This document shows positions 1 through 9,480 of a DNA stretch of 64,000 nt, one piece after another (the first letter of the stretch is position 1; each line of letters opens with the position of its first letter). The position numbers and the translations under genes were made by a program. The notes beneath the pieces were generated by a model, which saw nothing but the letters and a program-made list of their open reading frames with translations, ran no database searches and was not told the DNA's origin. Source of the stretch: Coniella vitis (taxonomy: Eukaryota > Ascomycota > Sordariomycetes > Diaporthales > Schizoparmaceae); contig WUJK01000002.1 in NCBI GenBank assembly GCA_011317545.1, forward strand, positions 4,278,001-4,342,000. The letters are read 5' to 3'.

Positions 1-2
1 GC

Positions 3-515
3 TGTCGAAATTGGCAGCACCATGAGACGGAGTGTGAGTATCGAGTGGCAGGAGCGAGCATACCGCTGCATACCGAACCAGGGCAACAAGTAATTTGCAG
101 CTGCGGTGCAGCAAAGCTACCCAAGAACTTCATCAACCTACCAGAATGGGAGACAGCGGCGCAATTTGCAACAAGAGTGGCGATTAGTCCTATTTTTGCA
201 TCGCCGCTTGTGGAAAAGATTGTTGAGCCTGAAATATTAAGACAGGCTGCAGCTGCTGTGCCGGGCATTGGTCTATCTCAACGGCAGGGTGGTGTGGAAG
301 ACGACCAAGAAAGCAACCCAGTTGAAATACCAAAAGCACGGTGTTGGAGTTGCGGTGCTACTGAGGGCAAGAATGGAGGTGCGTTAAGGAGGTGTATGCG
401 TTGTTTGAAGGTGTGGTATTGCTCGGTGGAGTGCCAAAAGAGAGATTGGAAGAAACATCGGATGGAATGTGAAGAAGCAAAAGGATCCTGGGAAAGTGCC
501 CATGTAGGGGCGTAG
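3..515 (+). CDS. MYND zinc-finger protein, 3' part (5' truncated by window edge)
   Basis: The frame is open from base 3, so the gene starts outside the window. The first residues (CRNWQHHETEC) keep the W-x2-H-x3-C tail of a MYND finger. After about 85 less conserved residues, a complete second MYND finger follows near the C terminus: CWSC, then CMRC, YC, a C three residues on, and the H-x3-C tail (WKKHRMEC). MYND fingers bind two zinc ions and usually mediate protein-protein contacts. Two MYND modules in one chain are visible. I see no SET domain or ankyrin repeats in the part present. The protein ends at TAG 513-515. The cellular role cannot be assigned from this fragment. Confidence 0.75.
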   Translation, partial: CRNWQHHETECEYRVAGASIPLHTEPGQQVICSCGAAKLPKNFINLPEWETAAQFATRVAISPIFASPLVEKIVEPEILRQAAAAVPGIGLSQRQGGVEDDQESNPVEIPKARCWSCGATEGKNGGALRRCMRCLKVWYCSVECQKRDWKKHRMECEEAKGSWESAHVGA

Positions 516-1371
516 TGTTAGACCGGGGATTTCTTCTTTGTGACTTGTTGGTTGCGAATAAATCCAAGATGCAAGATTACTTGCGTACGGTTTTGATAAG
601 GTAAGCTCCATATCACTCATTATGAAAATGACGATCTACTTGACTTGTCAAATCCCGGGTCTTTCTATTATGCAAGTGCCAAACTTTATAGGGGAAAGAG
701 GCGTGTTTATGAGAATCAAATTAGAGTTATGATAAGAAACGAGTCTTCACCATTTTACCTCCCAATTGGGTAAAATATACTTGTTAAACGTTTCGACTGA
801 ACCATTTGTGAACATAGTCGAAGCAATGCATATCATTACGATTAATTATTATAGCTCACTAGTTGCTCTTCTATATTCTGGGGATTGTAACTAGCGTTTG
901 ATCATTCAACAGTCAATCCCGCGATATATATGTACAGCATTGTCGAAACAGAAATCTTGGTGCTAGACCTATGTACTTCAAAACTTATTTCATATATTTT
1001 GACCTTTGACTTGATTATTCTTCATCAGCTTTAGGATACTCAGTATTCCAAGGCTCAGTGTGAGGGGACCATTTGTGCCACAACCTACCATGCTCTAGCA
1101 TATATCTATCGCAGTATGACCCCCAGAATAGGTTTACGAAAATATCATGCTTTCTTTCCTCTGATCTAGACTTTCATAGGATCCCTCTGGCCAATAGTAC
1201 GTTGCAAAAGGGTGGTGAGAGGGTGCTAGGGGTGGCAAGGGCGGTTTTCCTCCCCCCCCCTGTTTTTTCTTTTTCTTTTCTTTTCTTTTCTTTTCTTTTC
1301 TTTTCTTTTCTTTTCTTTTCTTTTCTTTTCTTTTCTTTTCTTTTCTTTTCTTTTCTTTTCTTTTCTTTTTC

Positions 1372-1425
<54 letters not shown>

Positions 1426-2209
1426 CATTTTAGTCCTGCTTTGCTTCACTCCTTGCCCATTATACTCTACGGAGCCTACCTTGCTTCTGTACAATATATA
1501 TATATATATAAGTGCATAAGTGCTATTACTCCTTTTGATCAGAAGAAACTGACAGGCCAGTGAGACCTTATTGTGATGGCCTGCGCTCATTTGCGCCTTG
1601 CCAAAGACTTTTTCCTTTTTCTTTTTTCCCGATCTGGCCCCCCATCTGGCTAATGAAAAGAAAGGCATAAATCATATTACTAGAGAATCAGAAGCACAGA
1701 ATCAATAAGCAAGTGTCAAACACAAAGTGTAGAGATAATCAAGACCTCGAACTTTGTATAAATAAAAAGATAATTTGAAGTTGATAGATTATTAAAATAC
1801 TAGTAATCAGAAGGAAATATCACGCAATATGCCAAGATAGCCTTAATTTTCTCTTTTGCTTGCACCATTTTATAAAAATTCTGCTATTTTGCAACTATCT
1901 ACATTCTTTGTTTTAGCCGTTTGAAGGAGAATCGACAGGTACTATGGAGCATTCGCCGTTTAGGATGAGAGAGTTGAGCGAGCTGCCGAATAAGAAAGGT
2001 TTGAGGTCACTTATGGTGGCATAATACTTCCTAAGAGTGTTAGCACTTAATTTTCGTTGCTATCCCTCTTCTATGGAGCAGTGTAGGTCAGGTCATAGGC
2101 CGTGAAAAATCTAAGACTTGGTATGCAGTCTAGATGAGGAGACAAACCACCAGACAGGCAAGAGAAGGTGAAAGGAGTGTAAAAAGCAAGGTGAAAAGGC
2201 AAAATGGTT
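516..2209. other. Intergenic, AT-rich; no gene seen
   Basis: Between the MYND gene and the tRNA-Arg. It holds the CTTTT repeat at 1266-1425 and a short TA run near 1495-1510. Reading frames here are generated by the repeat or are random. I see no conserved protein. Confidence 0.6.
1266..1425. repeat. (CTTTT)n pentanucleotide tract ending in poly-T
   Basis: About 125 bases of uninterrupted CTTTT units, with two slightly longer units, lead into a homopolymer of more than 30 T. The tract is preceded by a run of C (about 1250-1260). All C and T lie on the same strand, so this is a pure polypyrimidine tract. It makes spurious long frames on both strands. Confidence 0.95.
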
Positions 2210-2292
2210 CGATCGAGATGGGACTCGAACCCACAACCTTAAGTTTACATCCCAGTAGGAAACTTATGCGCTAGCCATTGCGCCACCCGACC
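2210..2292 (-). tRNA. tRNA-Arg (anticodon CCU) with 10-nt intron
   Basis: Read on the minus strand. The acceptor stem GGTCGGG pairs with CTCGATC (two G-T wobbles), discriminator G at 2210. The D stem is GCGC/GCGC. The anticodon stem TAAGT/ACTTA encloses a 17-nt loop, read as a 7-nt loop interrupted after position 37 by the intron CTGGGATGTA. The T stem GTGGG/CCCAT encloses TTCGAGT. The anticodon is CCT, which decodes AGG (Arg). The intron position is the normal eukaryotic one. Confidence 0.9.
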
Positions 2293-3673
2293 ATTTTATG
2301 CTTCGTACACAGTTTATTAAACTTATATAGCTAATTAACCGAGAAGCTCTTTCTATTTACTCGCGAAATCTCCTAATTTCGAGGTTTAATGTTATAGCTA
2401 CTAGTAGGTAGCCGTATTTGCATATTCATTAATTATTTTACGCTATTAATACTATAATATCTTATTTAACTAAATTTCTATATTAATATAAATATACTCT
2501 ACATTTTTATATGTATATCTGAGATCGTTATTTGGCAACCACTATAACAGAAAACAGACCATAAGACGTGTACAAATGCTCGTTTATAATCATCTAGCAT
2601 GCCAGAATTACAAGACATTTATTCTTCTATCAATCGACTTTCTCCCTTCTGTGTAGCATTCACGGCTGCTATCCTTCCCTTCGCTGACTTTTATTTTATT
2701 TTGTTTCTTTGGAAACCTGTAGCGTGCTGCAACACCTTGAGATCTCGAACATTCGACGAGTTTGCGTGAGGTCTTCCAACCTATAGCAGGCTCTTTCTTG
2801 TTCAAGCCAACGGCCGCCTGGGCTGTCGGAGTGTTCCCTGGGTCATGGAACGTAGCTCTAGCTCGTCTCTCTGTTAGAAGTCGCGGGTTGACAGGATGTA
2901 AGCCCCCTTTTTTCCTGTACATTTAAAGAGGTTTTCTCTCCCTCAGAACCCAAGTTTTGCTGCATCTCCAACTTGTTATTTTACACTCTTCAGATGTAAC
3001 ATGGTCAAGCCGGAATTGAACATGATTCTTCTGGAGCGACCCAGAGAGTCCAAATTTGGGTTTCTTGAGATAATAAGAATATAGGTGTTGCCAACCGGGG
3101 GCACAATTTGTACTACTTACGTAGTAAGAAGATTTTATGCCGAACTAAGAGGTCATTTATGCGGTTCAAATACGAGGTTATAGAGAACGTGATGGCTGGT
3201 ATCGTGATTAAGAGAGACTCTTTATCAAGGGGAGATTGGATAAAATGGCTCGTCCACTGTAGGAGGTGTTCTGCACGCATTCGTCCTCTTGAACTTCTTG
3301 GGATCCAGGTAGGCACAACAAGGAGAATTTTTTTCCCGAGCTGTGGCAGAGTTTGGACTTCTTTGAACTGGCGCCCTGACTACTGACAATCGATATTAAC
3401 CAATATACCAGCGCATAGTACATACTTGGTGAGGCAGGTGGCCGACGTTTTTCAGTGGTTCGCAGTCTGAGGAAATGAAACGTCAGACCCCACTTGATAC
3501 TTCCCCGGGCGGCGGAACCGCGGGGTACTTACAGACATGCATTCGTTCATCACAACATATGACGTTGGCACTCAATTGCCCCATCCTCTTCACCGAACTT
3601 GACTTTGTATAGGGGCCACTCCAGCCGACCGTTGATCCTACCAGCCCGTCATCCATCAACTCACTGGTCCGCA
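2293..3673. other. Intergenic with AT-rich relic (about 2300-2530)
   Basis: Immediately upstream of the tRNA-Arg, about 230 bases are very rich in A/T and in TAAT, TATTA and ATATTA words. This is the look of sequence decayed by repeat-induced point mutation (inference). The remainder to the next gene is of mixed composition and has no recognisable gene. An open minus frame of 104 codons (2608-2922) has no family resemblance. Confidence 0.4.
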
Positions 3674-5908
3674 ATGCCCACCCAACTCCCAGACGACTAC
3701 CTCGAGCGCGTCTACGCCGGCGTGCTCGGCAAGCTCATCGGCGTCTACCTCGGCCGGCCCTTTGAAGGCTGGACGCACCAGCAAATCATGGCCGCTCTGG
3801 GGCCCATTCGCTACTACGTCCACGACCACCCCAACATGCCTGCCTCGCCCTTCAGCCCGTCGCTGGGCTCGGCTCGTGATTACGGCTTGCCCTTGGTCGT
3901 CACCGATGACGACGTCTCCGGCACCTTTGTCTTTGTGCGCGCGCTCGAAGAGCATGGCTGCACCACAGAGATATCAAGCGAGCAGATTGGCAAGACATGG
4001 CTCAACCAGATTGTCGAGGGCCAGACAATCCTCTGGTGGGGCGGCCGCGGTATCTCGACCGAGCACACGGCCTATCTGAACCTCAAGAATGGCATTCCTG
4101 CGCCGCGGAGCGGAGCCATCGCCACGAATGGCAGGACGGTTGCCGAGCAAATCGGCGCGCAGATCTTTATCGACGGCTGGGCCATGGTCGCGCCAGGTCA
4201 ACCGGCGCTTGCAGCGCGGCTGGCACGCGAGGCAGGGCGGGTAAGCCATGACGGGGAGTCGGTGCACGCTGCTATGCTCTGGGCGGCCATGGAGGCTGAG
4301 GCCTTCGTCTCCAAGGATATTGACCATCTTCTTGACACGGGATTGGCACATGTGCCAAAGGACTCGGCGATCGCGCAACTTGTCTCCGATGTACGAGCGT
4401 GGCATGCTGGTGAAACGGACTGGCTCAAGACGAGACAAAAGCTGGAGGACAAGTACGGCTATGACAAGTATCACGGAATATGCCACGTTATGCCCAATCA
4501 TGGTGTCATGATTCTGGCGCTATTGTATGGGGGGCATGATTTCTCCGAGGCCATGCACATTGTCAATACGTGCGGCTGGGACACGGACTGCAATTCGGGC
4601 AATGTAGGTTGTCTTGTGGCGCTTATGCACGGCGTTGACGGCTTCTCTGGTAAGGATGGCGTGGACTGGCGCGGGCCCGTGGCCGATCGGGCGCTCATCT
4701 CGAGCGCAGATGGCGGATTCGCCATCACGAATGCAGCAAGTATCGCGACTGAGGTTGTAAATCTGGGTAGGCGGATCGCTGGCCATGAAGCGTTGCCGCA
4801 GCCCAAGGATGGCGCACAATTTCACTTTACTCTTCCTGGAAGTGTGCAAGGCTTCCGGGGTGTTGATGCGCAAGTAAGTCACGAATATGACAGTGCTGGG
4901 ATGGGCTGTCTTGTCATCAGACATTCTTCAAAATCAACTATAGACGGCGCCATCACGTTTAGCGCGCTGACCGACACCTTTGCGGGCAAAGAGGTGTTGA
5001 AGATGCCTACATACCCCCTGATGGCTTCACCACTCGTCTCACCAGGGCAAACAGTCAAAGCCACGGTCCGCATAGCTCGAGATGAGGGTAATGGCACAGC
5101 AGCAGCACCCGTCAAGGTAGCCCTGCGTCTCCTCGTTTACGCACTCGGGGACAAACTCGTCACGAGGGACAGCGAACCCATTGACATCCAGCCAGGCGAG
5201 GAGAAACACCTTGAATGGACCATTCCCGATGCCTTCAACAGCCAGCCTATCCAGTCCGCCGGCATCGCAGTTTACACACAGGCTTCACAACCACCGCCCA
5301 AAATCATCCTCGACAGATTTGGCTGGACAGGCACGCCGCGAATGATCTTGCAAAAACCTTCCACGGGAGAAGACAAACAGCATAAACACCCAGGCCAATT
5401 TTGGCTCAAGGCATGGGTCAAAGCCGTCGATAATCTGTATGCTTGGACGGGAGCCCCCTTTTGTCTTGTGCAGAACCGTGGCGAGGGTCTACTTATCTAC
5501 GGAACGCGCGACTGGATCAATTATCGCGTGCGTGTGGAAGGCTTGACTGTGAAGCTTGGTGGGCCCACGGGTGTTGCGGTGCGGGTACGTGGGCTGAATC
5601 GGTATTATGCCGTTGTGTTTACATCATTATCGCAGCCGGGTGACGGCAGCATCAAGACAGTAGCACTGGTGAAGGCGCTCGACGAGCAGAGAATTGTGCT
5701 CGCTTCTGTGCCGTTTGAGTGGGCGCTGGATCAAAAGTATACATTGACGATCCAGGCTGCGGGCTCGCGAGTTGAGGCGAGCATTGAGGAGAATGGTATC
5801 CGACTGCAAGCCGAGGACGGCCAATTCGTCGGAGGCGGGCTCGGCCTGGTTGTTACTGATGGCGCCTTGTCTGCTGTATCTATTGCGGTTGAGCCTGTGG
5901 ATCAATGA
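3674..5908 (+). CDS. ADP-ribosylglycohydrolase-family protein with C-terminal beta-sandwich region
   Basis: Intronless, 744 residues from the ATG at 3674; the frame stays open 25 codons upstream without another ATG. The first 380 residues or so match the ADP-ribosylglycohydrolase (DraG/ARH) fold. Visible motifs are the N-terminal YAGVLGKLIGVYLGRPFEG helix, the acidic TDDDVSG motif and the later metal-ligand motif CGWDTDCNSGNVG. The family removes ADP-ribose from proteins or small molecules using two metal ions. About 360 residues follow: a beta-rich segment and then a concanavalin/LamG-like stretch (around FGWTGTPRM to the end). This suggests carbohydrate or ligand recognition. No signal peptide is evident from this start. 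The hydrolase assignment is firm; substrate and location are unknown. Confidence 0.85.
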   Translation: MPTQLPDDYLERVYAGVLGKLIGVYLGRPFEGWTHQQIMAALGPIRYYVHDHPNMPASPFSPSLGSARDYGLPLVVTDDDVSGTFVFVRALEEHGCTTEISSEQIGKTWLNQIVEGQTILWWGGRGISTEHTAYLNLKNGIPAPRSGAIATNGRTVAEQIGAQIFIDGWAMVAPGQPALAARLAREAGRVSHDGESVHAAMLWAAMEAEAFVSKDIDHLLDTGLAHVPKDSAIAQLVSDVRAWHAGETDWLKTRQKLEDKYGYDKYHGICHVMPNHGVMILALLYGGHDFSEAMHIVNTCGWDTDCNSGNVGCLVALMHGVDGFSGKDGVDWRGPVADRALISSADGGFAITNAASIATEVVNLGRRIAGHEALPQPKDGAQFHFTLPGSVQGFRGVDAQVSHEYDSAGMGCLVIRHSSKSTIDGAITFSALTDTFAGKEVLKMPTYPLMASPLVSPGQTVKATVRIARDEGNGTAAAPVKVALRLLVYALGDKLVTRDSEPIDIQPGEEKHLEWTIPDAFNSQPIQSAGIAVYTQASQPPPKIILDRFGWTGTPRMILQKPSTGEDKQHKHPGQFWLKAWVKAVDNLYAWTGAPFCLVQNRGEGLLIYGTRDWINYRVRVEGLTVKLGGPTGVAVRVRGLNRYYAVVFTSLSQPGDGSIKTVALVKALDEQRIVLASVPFEWALDQKYTLTIQAAGSRVEASIEENGIRLQAEDGQFVGGGLGLVVTDGALSAVSIAVEPVDQ

Positions 5909-6894
5909 GTCTTCGAAGTACATGTAGACGGACGAACTGTGCAAAATTGTAAGTGATGCAAAAGTATGAGACGAGCGAGCGACAGCATTGAAAGATGGTT
6001 CCACGTGCTGCCTATTATTCCACAATCACATGTTACAGGTATAAATCGTCATGCTTTGCAGTCCGACAAACTTCAACCCAACCGTGAGCAGCTCTCAATG
6101 CATCAATACGGATGAACCAACTGAAACCAAAATGAGGTGAGCACAAGGAAAAGAATGCTTTGAAGCGAGCGAACCTCGAAACTCAAAATCTAAACACAAT
6201 CAGCTCCACTGACGTCAGCAGTTTCCTTTTCTGGCTTTTCCAGGAATCTCACCTATTGATTGTACGCGACAAGAAAGGCACTAATGACTTTTTAGCCCTT
6301 TTAAACTCTCACCATTCACACGGACCGTGGCTATCTTTGAACCAACTACTGCCAATTAGAGCCCTGGGGCCCGCTTACTTTTTTTGGAGGACTCTGGCGC
6401 TGGAGGGTGGCGTAGATCTGGAGATCGCTGCAAACCTGGGCCAGATACTTTATCTGGTATAAAATATTTGGGGGGTGACAGTACCGTGGGAACCAATGGC
6501 TGACGACGAGCTTATCTCCCTCGACCTCTCATTCTCAAAGGTCCAGCTGTCCAATTACTTTTCGATTGACATGAAGAGAGCCCTGGATCCTGCCACTTGG
6601 GAGGGGGGATTCCCATCGGTGAGATTGACTTGGGGTGCGGAGTTGATATATCGAGGCCTTGCCGCATTTTCATCGCTCAGGTTTTCCCTTTTCTCCTTGG
6701 TCTCACTTTTTTTTTGTACTCGCTGCAACATCAGATATCCTGGCACCCTACGGTCAGTAGCTTGCCCACTGTTTCACCGGTTAACCGCAAGATGGCCACA
6801 GAGTTTTCCGGACACCAAGAAATTGCAACATAGTAAAAAGAAGGGAAAAATCTCAATCAATCAATTGATTCATGCCTCTTCCTCTTTGTTCATC
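5909..6894. other. Intergenic / 5' region of the GGAGNI-motif gene
   Basis: About 1 kb with several chance frames (for example 6160-6462) that lack recognisable motifs or clear splice context. Probably promoter and leader of the gene at 6895. Confidence 0.4.
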
Positions 6895-7309
6895 ATGACC
6901 GTGAAGCAATACCTAGAACACAGAGCCACCCAACGACGCTCCTTCGGTATAGGAGGAGCAGGAAATATCCGTACGCACCATTTACCAAAGAAGAAAGAAA
7001 AGAGTGAAAAAGAAAGGAAAAAGGAAAAAGGAAAGAAAGTATAGCACAACCTACTTACATTTTGATTTCCTGCAATTACCAGGTACCGAAGAAGAAGCAA
7101 CCCTGCCTCCGACCGCCCTTCCCAACCTCGCCAACAACAATAACCGGAAACCATCCGAACGTCGCCGCAGCAGCGTCTGGAGTTCAATATCCTCGGCGTC
7201 GTCAGGATCATCCTCCGCAGCTACAGCTACAGCGGCAGACAATGCACACAGTAAGACGGGGATCGTCTGGGGTGAAATGAAGCATTTGTTCAAGAGTGAT
7301 TCGAAATGA
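6895..7309 (+). CDS. Small conserved fungal protein with GGAGNI motif (DUF3602/PAR32-like)
   Basis: Two exons, 6895-6970 and 7083-7309, joined across a 112-nt intron (GTACGC..CCAG), give 100 residues. Exon 1 encodes MTVKQYLEHRATQRRSFGIGGAGNIR. The RRSFGIGGAGNIR core resembles the repeated GxGGAGNI motif of fungal DUF3602 proteins such as yeast PAR32, a phosphoregulated cytosolic protein linked to TORC1 and ammonium transport. Exon 2 is Ser/Arg-rich (RRRSSVWSSISS) and ends KTGIVWGEMKHLFKSDSK. Only one motif copy is present, so this is a short relative. The join keeps the frame exactly. Function is inferred from the motif only. Confidence 0.7.
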
Positions 7310-7722
7310 GTATCAAGATAAATACAGTACATATATACTACACAAATTGAAGCTAGATTGAAACTAGTCGTTCCTCGCTTCAAAGAGCACGCATGATAGG
7401 CCTTGGAAGCTTTGCGAGAATGGATGGCGGGTAGGAAGACTCTTGTCAAACTATTGCATCACGAGCTGAGTGAGTGTCGTGATATTCAGCGCATTATTTG
7501 CAATATTACTATGTGTATGTATGTATGCTTAATGTCGAATCTTGGAATTCCCTATAGCGAATTCATCAACATGATTCTTCTTGGTATCAATGCCCATATG
7601 AGCTTCAAATCAAAGCAAAGGTATCTTGACAAACATTCGCCAACAATCCATCGTATCTCATAAAATCTGCTCGAGCTTTCCGAAAAGCCTCGGTAACCTA
7701 TTTCCACCTTAACGCACAGCCT
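7310..7722. other. Convergent 3' intergenic region
   Basis: Lies between two genes converging on it. No gene or structural element seen. Confidence 0.5.
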
Positions 7723-9480
7723 TTACACAGCCGTGACGTTCTCATGGGCGCTCTTGTTGTCCTCGTGCACGTGCTCACCAGCCACGTGGCCAGCAGGAAG
7801 AGCAACACCTGCAACGGCGGCATCTGGAATATCCTCGACCTTGGTAACGTGTTCGACATCGTAATTGGTGTCACGGACGCCCCAGAGGACGAGAACGCAA
7901 AGCGGGAGGGAGACAAGAAGCATAAGCCAGGATGCAAGGTGCTCGCCCAGGTACGCAGTCTGATGACAAGTTAAAAGTCAGCATGTCTTTAAATCAAGCG
8001 AGCGTTGGCGGGTATCAAACCTACCTTAACAGCGTCCATGCCAAAAGAGACGGCCGCACCAGCGCTCTGCACACCCTTGTAATAACCAGCCATTCTGGCA
8101 AGTTTGAACGGCTCGTTGGTCAAGGACGACATGGTGTAGTATGCGAGGCCCTGGTATGTGGCATCTGCCATGTAGTATGCCATGAGGAGGAGGATAGGGC
8201 CAACAGAGACGCCAACAGTCCAGTCCCAGGGAACAGGTTGGCCACGAACGTCCACGTCATCTCGCTTGAACTGAACCTGGAACCCCAAGCCAGCTGCCCA
8301 GACAAGACAGTTGAAGAAGATGACAAAGCCTGCTGAAATTAGAGCTCGCTTTCGGCGGGTAAAGGGCAGATTGTCGGTAAGCTGTCCAATGAGAATCGAG
8401 CCGAGGACCTGGCCAACACCCTCGAGCAGCGCGACAAGCGCACGAGTGCGACCGTTGAACAAGAACGTGACGATAGCGCCCTGGTAGGCATAAAAGTAGT
8501 TGGACGAGAAGAACATGGGGAACAAAGCAATCATTCTCCAGTCCTTGCAGAGGGCCAAGAGCTCCTTCATCTCCTGGCGCGGAGAGATGGCGTCTTCGAG
8601 TTCGACAACAGTTTCCATCGCCACGGATAACGCTGTGCGGTGGAAGCAGCAGCCAAGAGGAGAAGATAGACGTGAGCATGATGATGATAAAGGCAAGGTA
8701 CACGCCGGTGGATACGCCAGGCAGATCAGAGTGTGCTTCAATTCCCAGCGCGATTGAGGATCCTACAATGGTTCCGAGCTGAAAGATGGCCCAGAAAAGA
8801 GTGAAGGAACGTCCCTTGTCTTTCTCAAGAGGGTAGGCCATCATGATAGAACCTTGAGCGGCCCAAAGCATAGCTGCCGTAACACCGAGAATTGCGCCAG
8901 AGAGAATGAGGAACCATTGTGTGCCGTGGACCTGGTACGCCCACAAACCGCCAATGTAAAGAGAGTATCCCATGGTACCGATCGAGAGTGTCATCCTAGG
9001 CCCAAGGACGTTCTGCAAAACAGTATTGTGTCAGTGGGTGGCTTCGAGAGAATGAACGCCCTAGCAGAAAATACCAACGACTTACGTTGACCGAACCGGC
9101 AAATAGACCCGCAATAGCAAAGACGCCGTAGAGCACTCCATTGGCCGTATCAGACAGAGTTGTGTTCTCAGTACCACTGTAGCATGCCAATCAATGGTCA
9201 GCCGTCTAATCACGCGTCAAGATATTGAACAAGTCGCATAGAGGGCATACCCAGCACCCAGACCGCTGACAGCTGAAAACATGCCCACGGAGCAGAACGT
9301 GACGAAACCGAGGATGGTGACCTGGGTCCATGGCGAGTTGTCTGCATAGAGACGTCGAGCATTAGCTTGATTCTTTCAATCGACCGAGTAGCGCCCAAGA
9401 CAACAGTGAACAGGAAAGAAATAAAAGACAGGCATACATCTCACGCCGCCCACCTTGACGGCGGCCAGATTAAGTGGCAT
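7723..9480 (-). CDS. UNC-93-like major facilitator membrane protein, with apparent frameshift
   Basis: Five exons on the minus strand: 9480-9438, 9341-9251, 9176-9086, 9012-8025 and 7959-7723, all with GT-AG junctions that keep frame. They give about 482 residues of a fungal UNC-93 (DUF895) family protein with around 11-12 hydrophobic segments. Recognisable stretches are VGGVRYNSPW at the start, ALGIEAHSDLPGVSTGVYLA in the middle and YYTMSSLTNEPFKLARMAGY late. The C-terminal tail is hydrophilic and His/Glu-rich. In exon 4 the frame changes at the AAA run complementary to 8612-8614. Removing one A restores GDGTVVELEDAISPRQE, as in relatives. Members are proposed transporters or channel regulators; the substrate is unknown. 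The gene is either a recent pseudogene or carries a base-calling error. Confidence 0.85.

Noticed and set aside
1073..1668. Long frames on both strands over the CTTTT tract
   Set aside because: Created by the microsatellite (Phe/Ser or Lys/Glu runs); no protein signal outside it.
2608..2922. 104-codon minus frame
   Set aside because: No recognisable family and adjacent to decayed AT-rich DNA.
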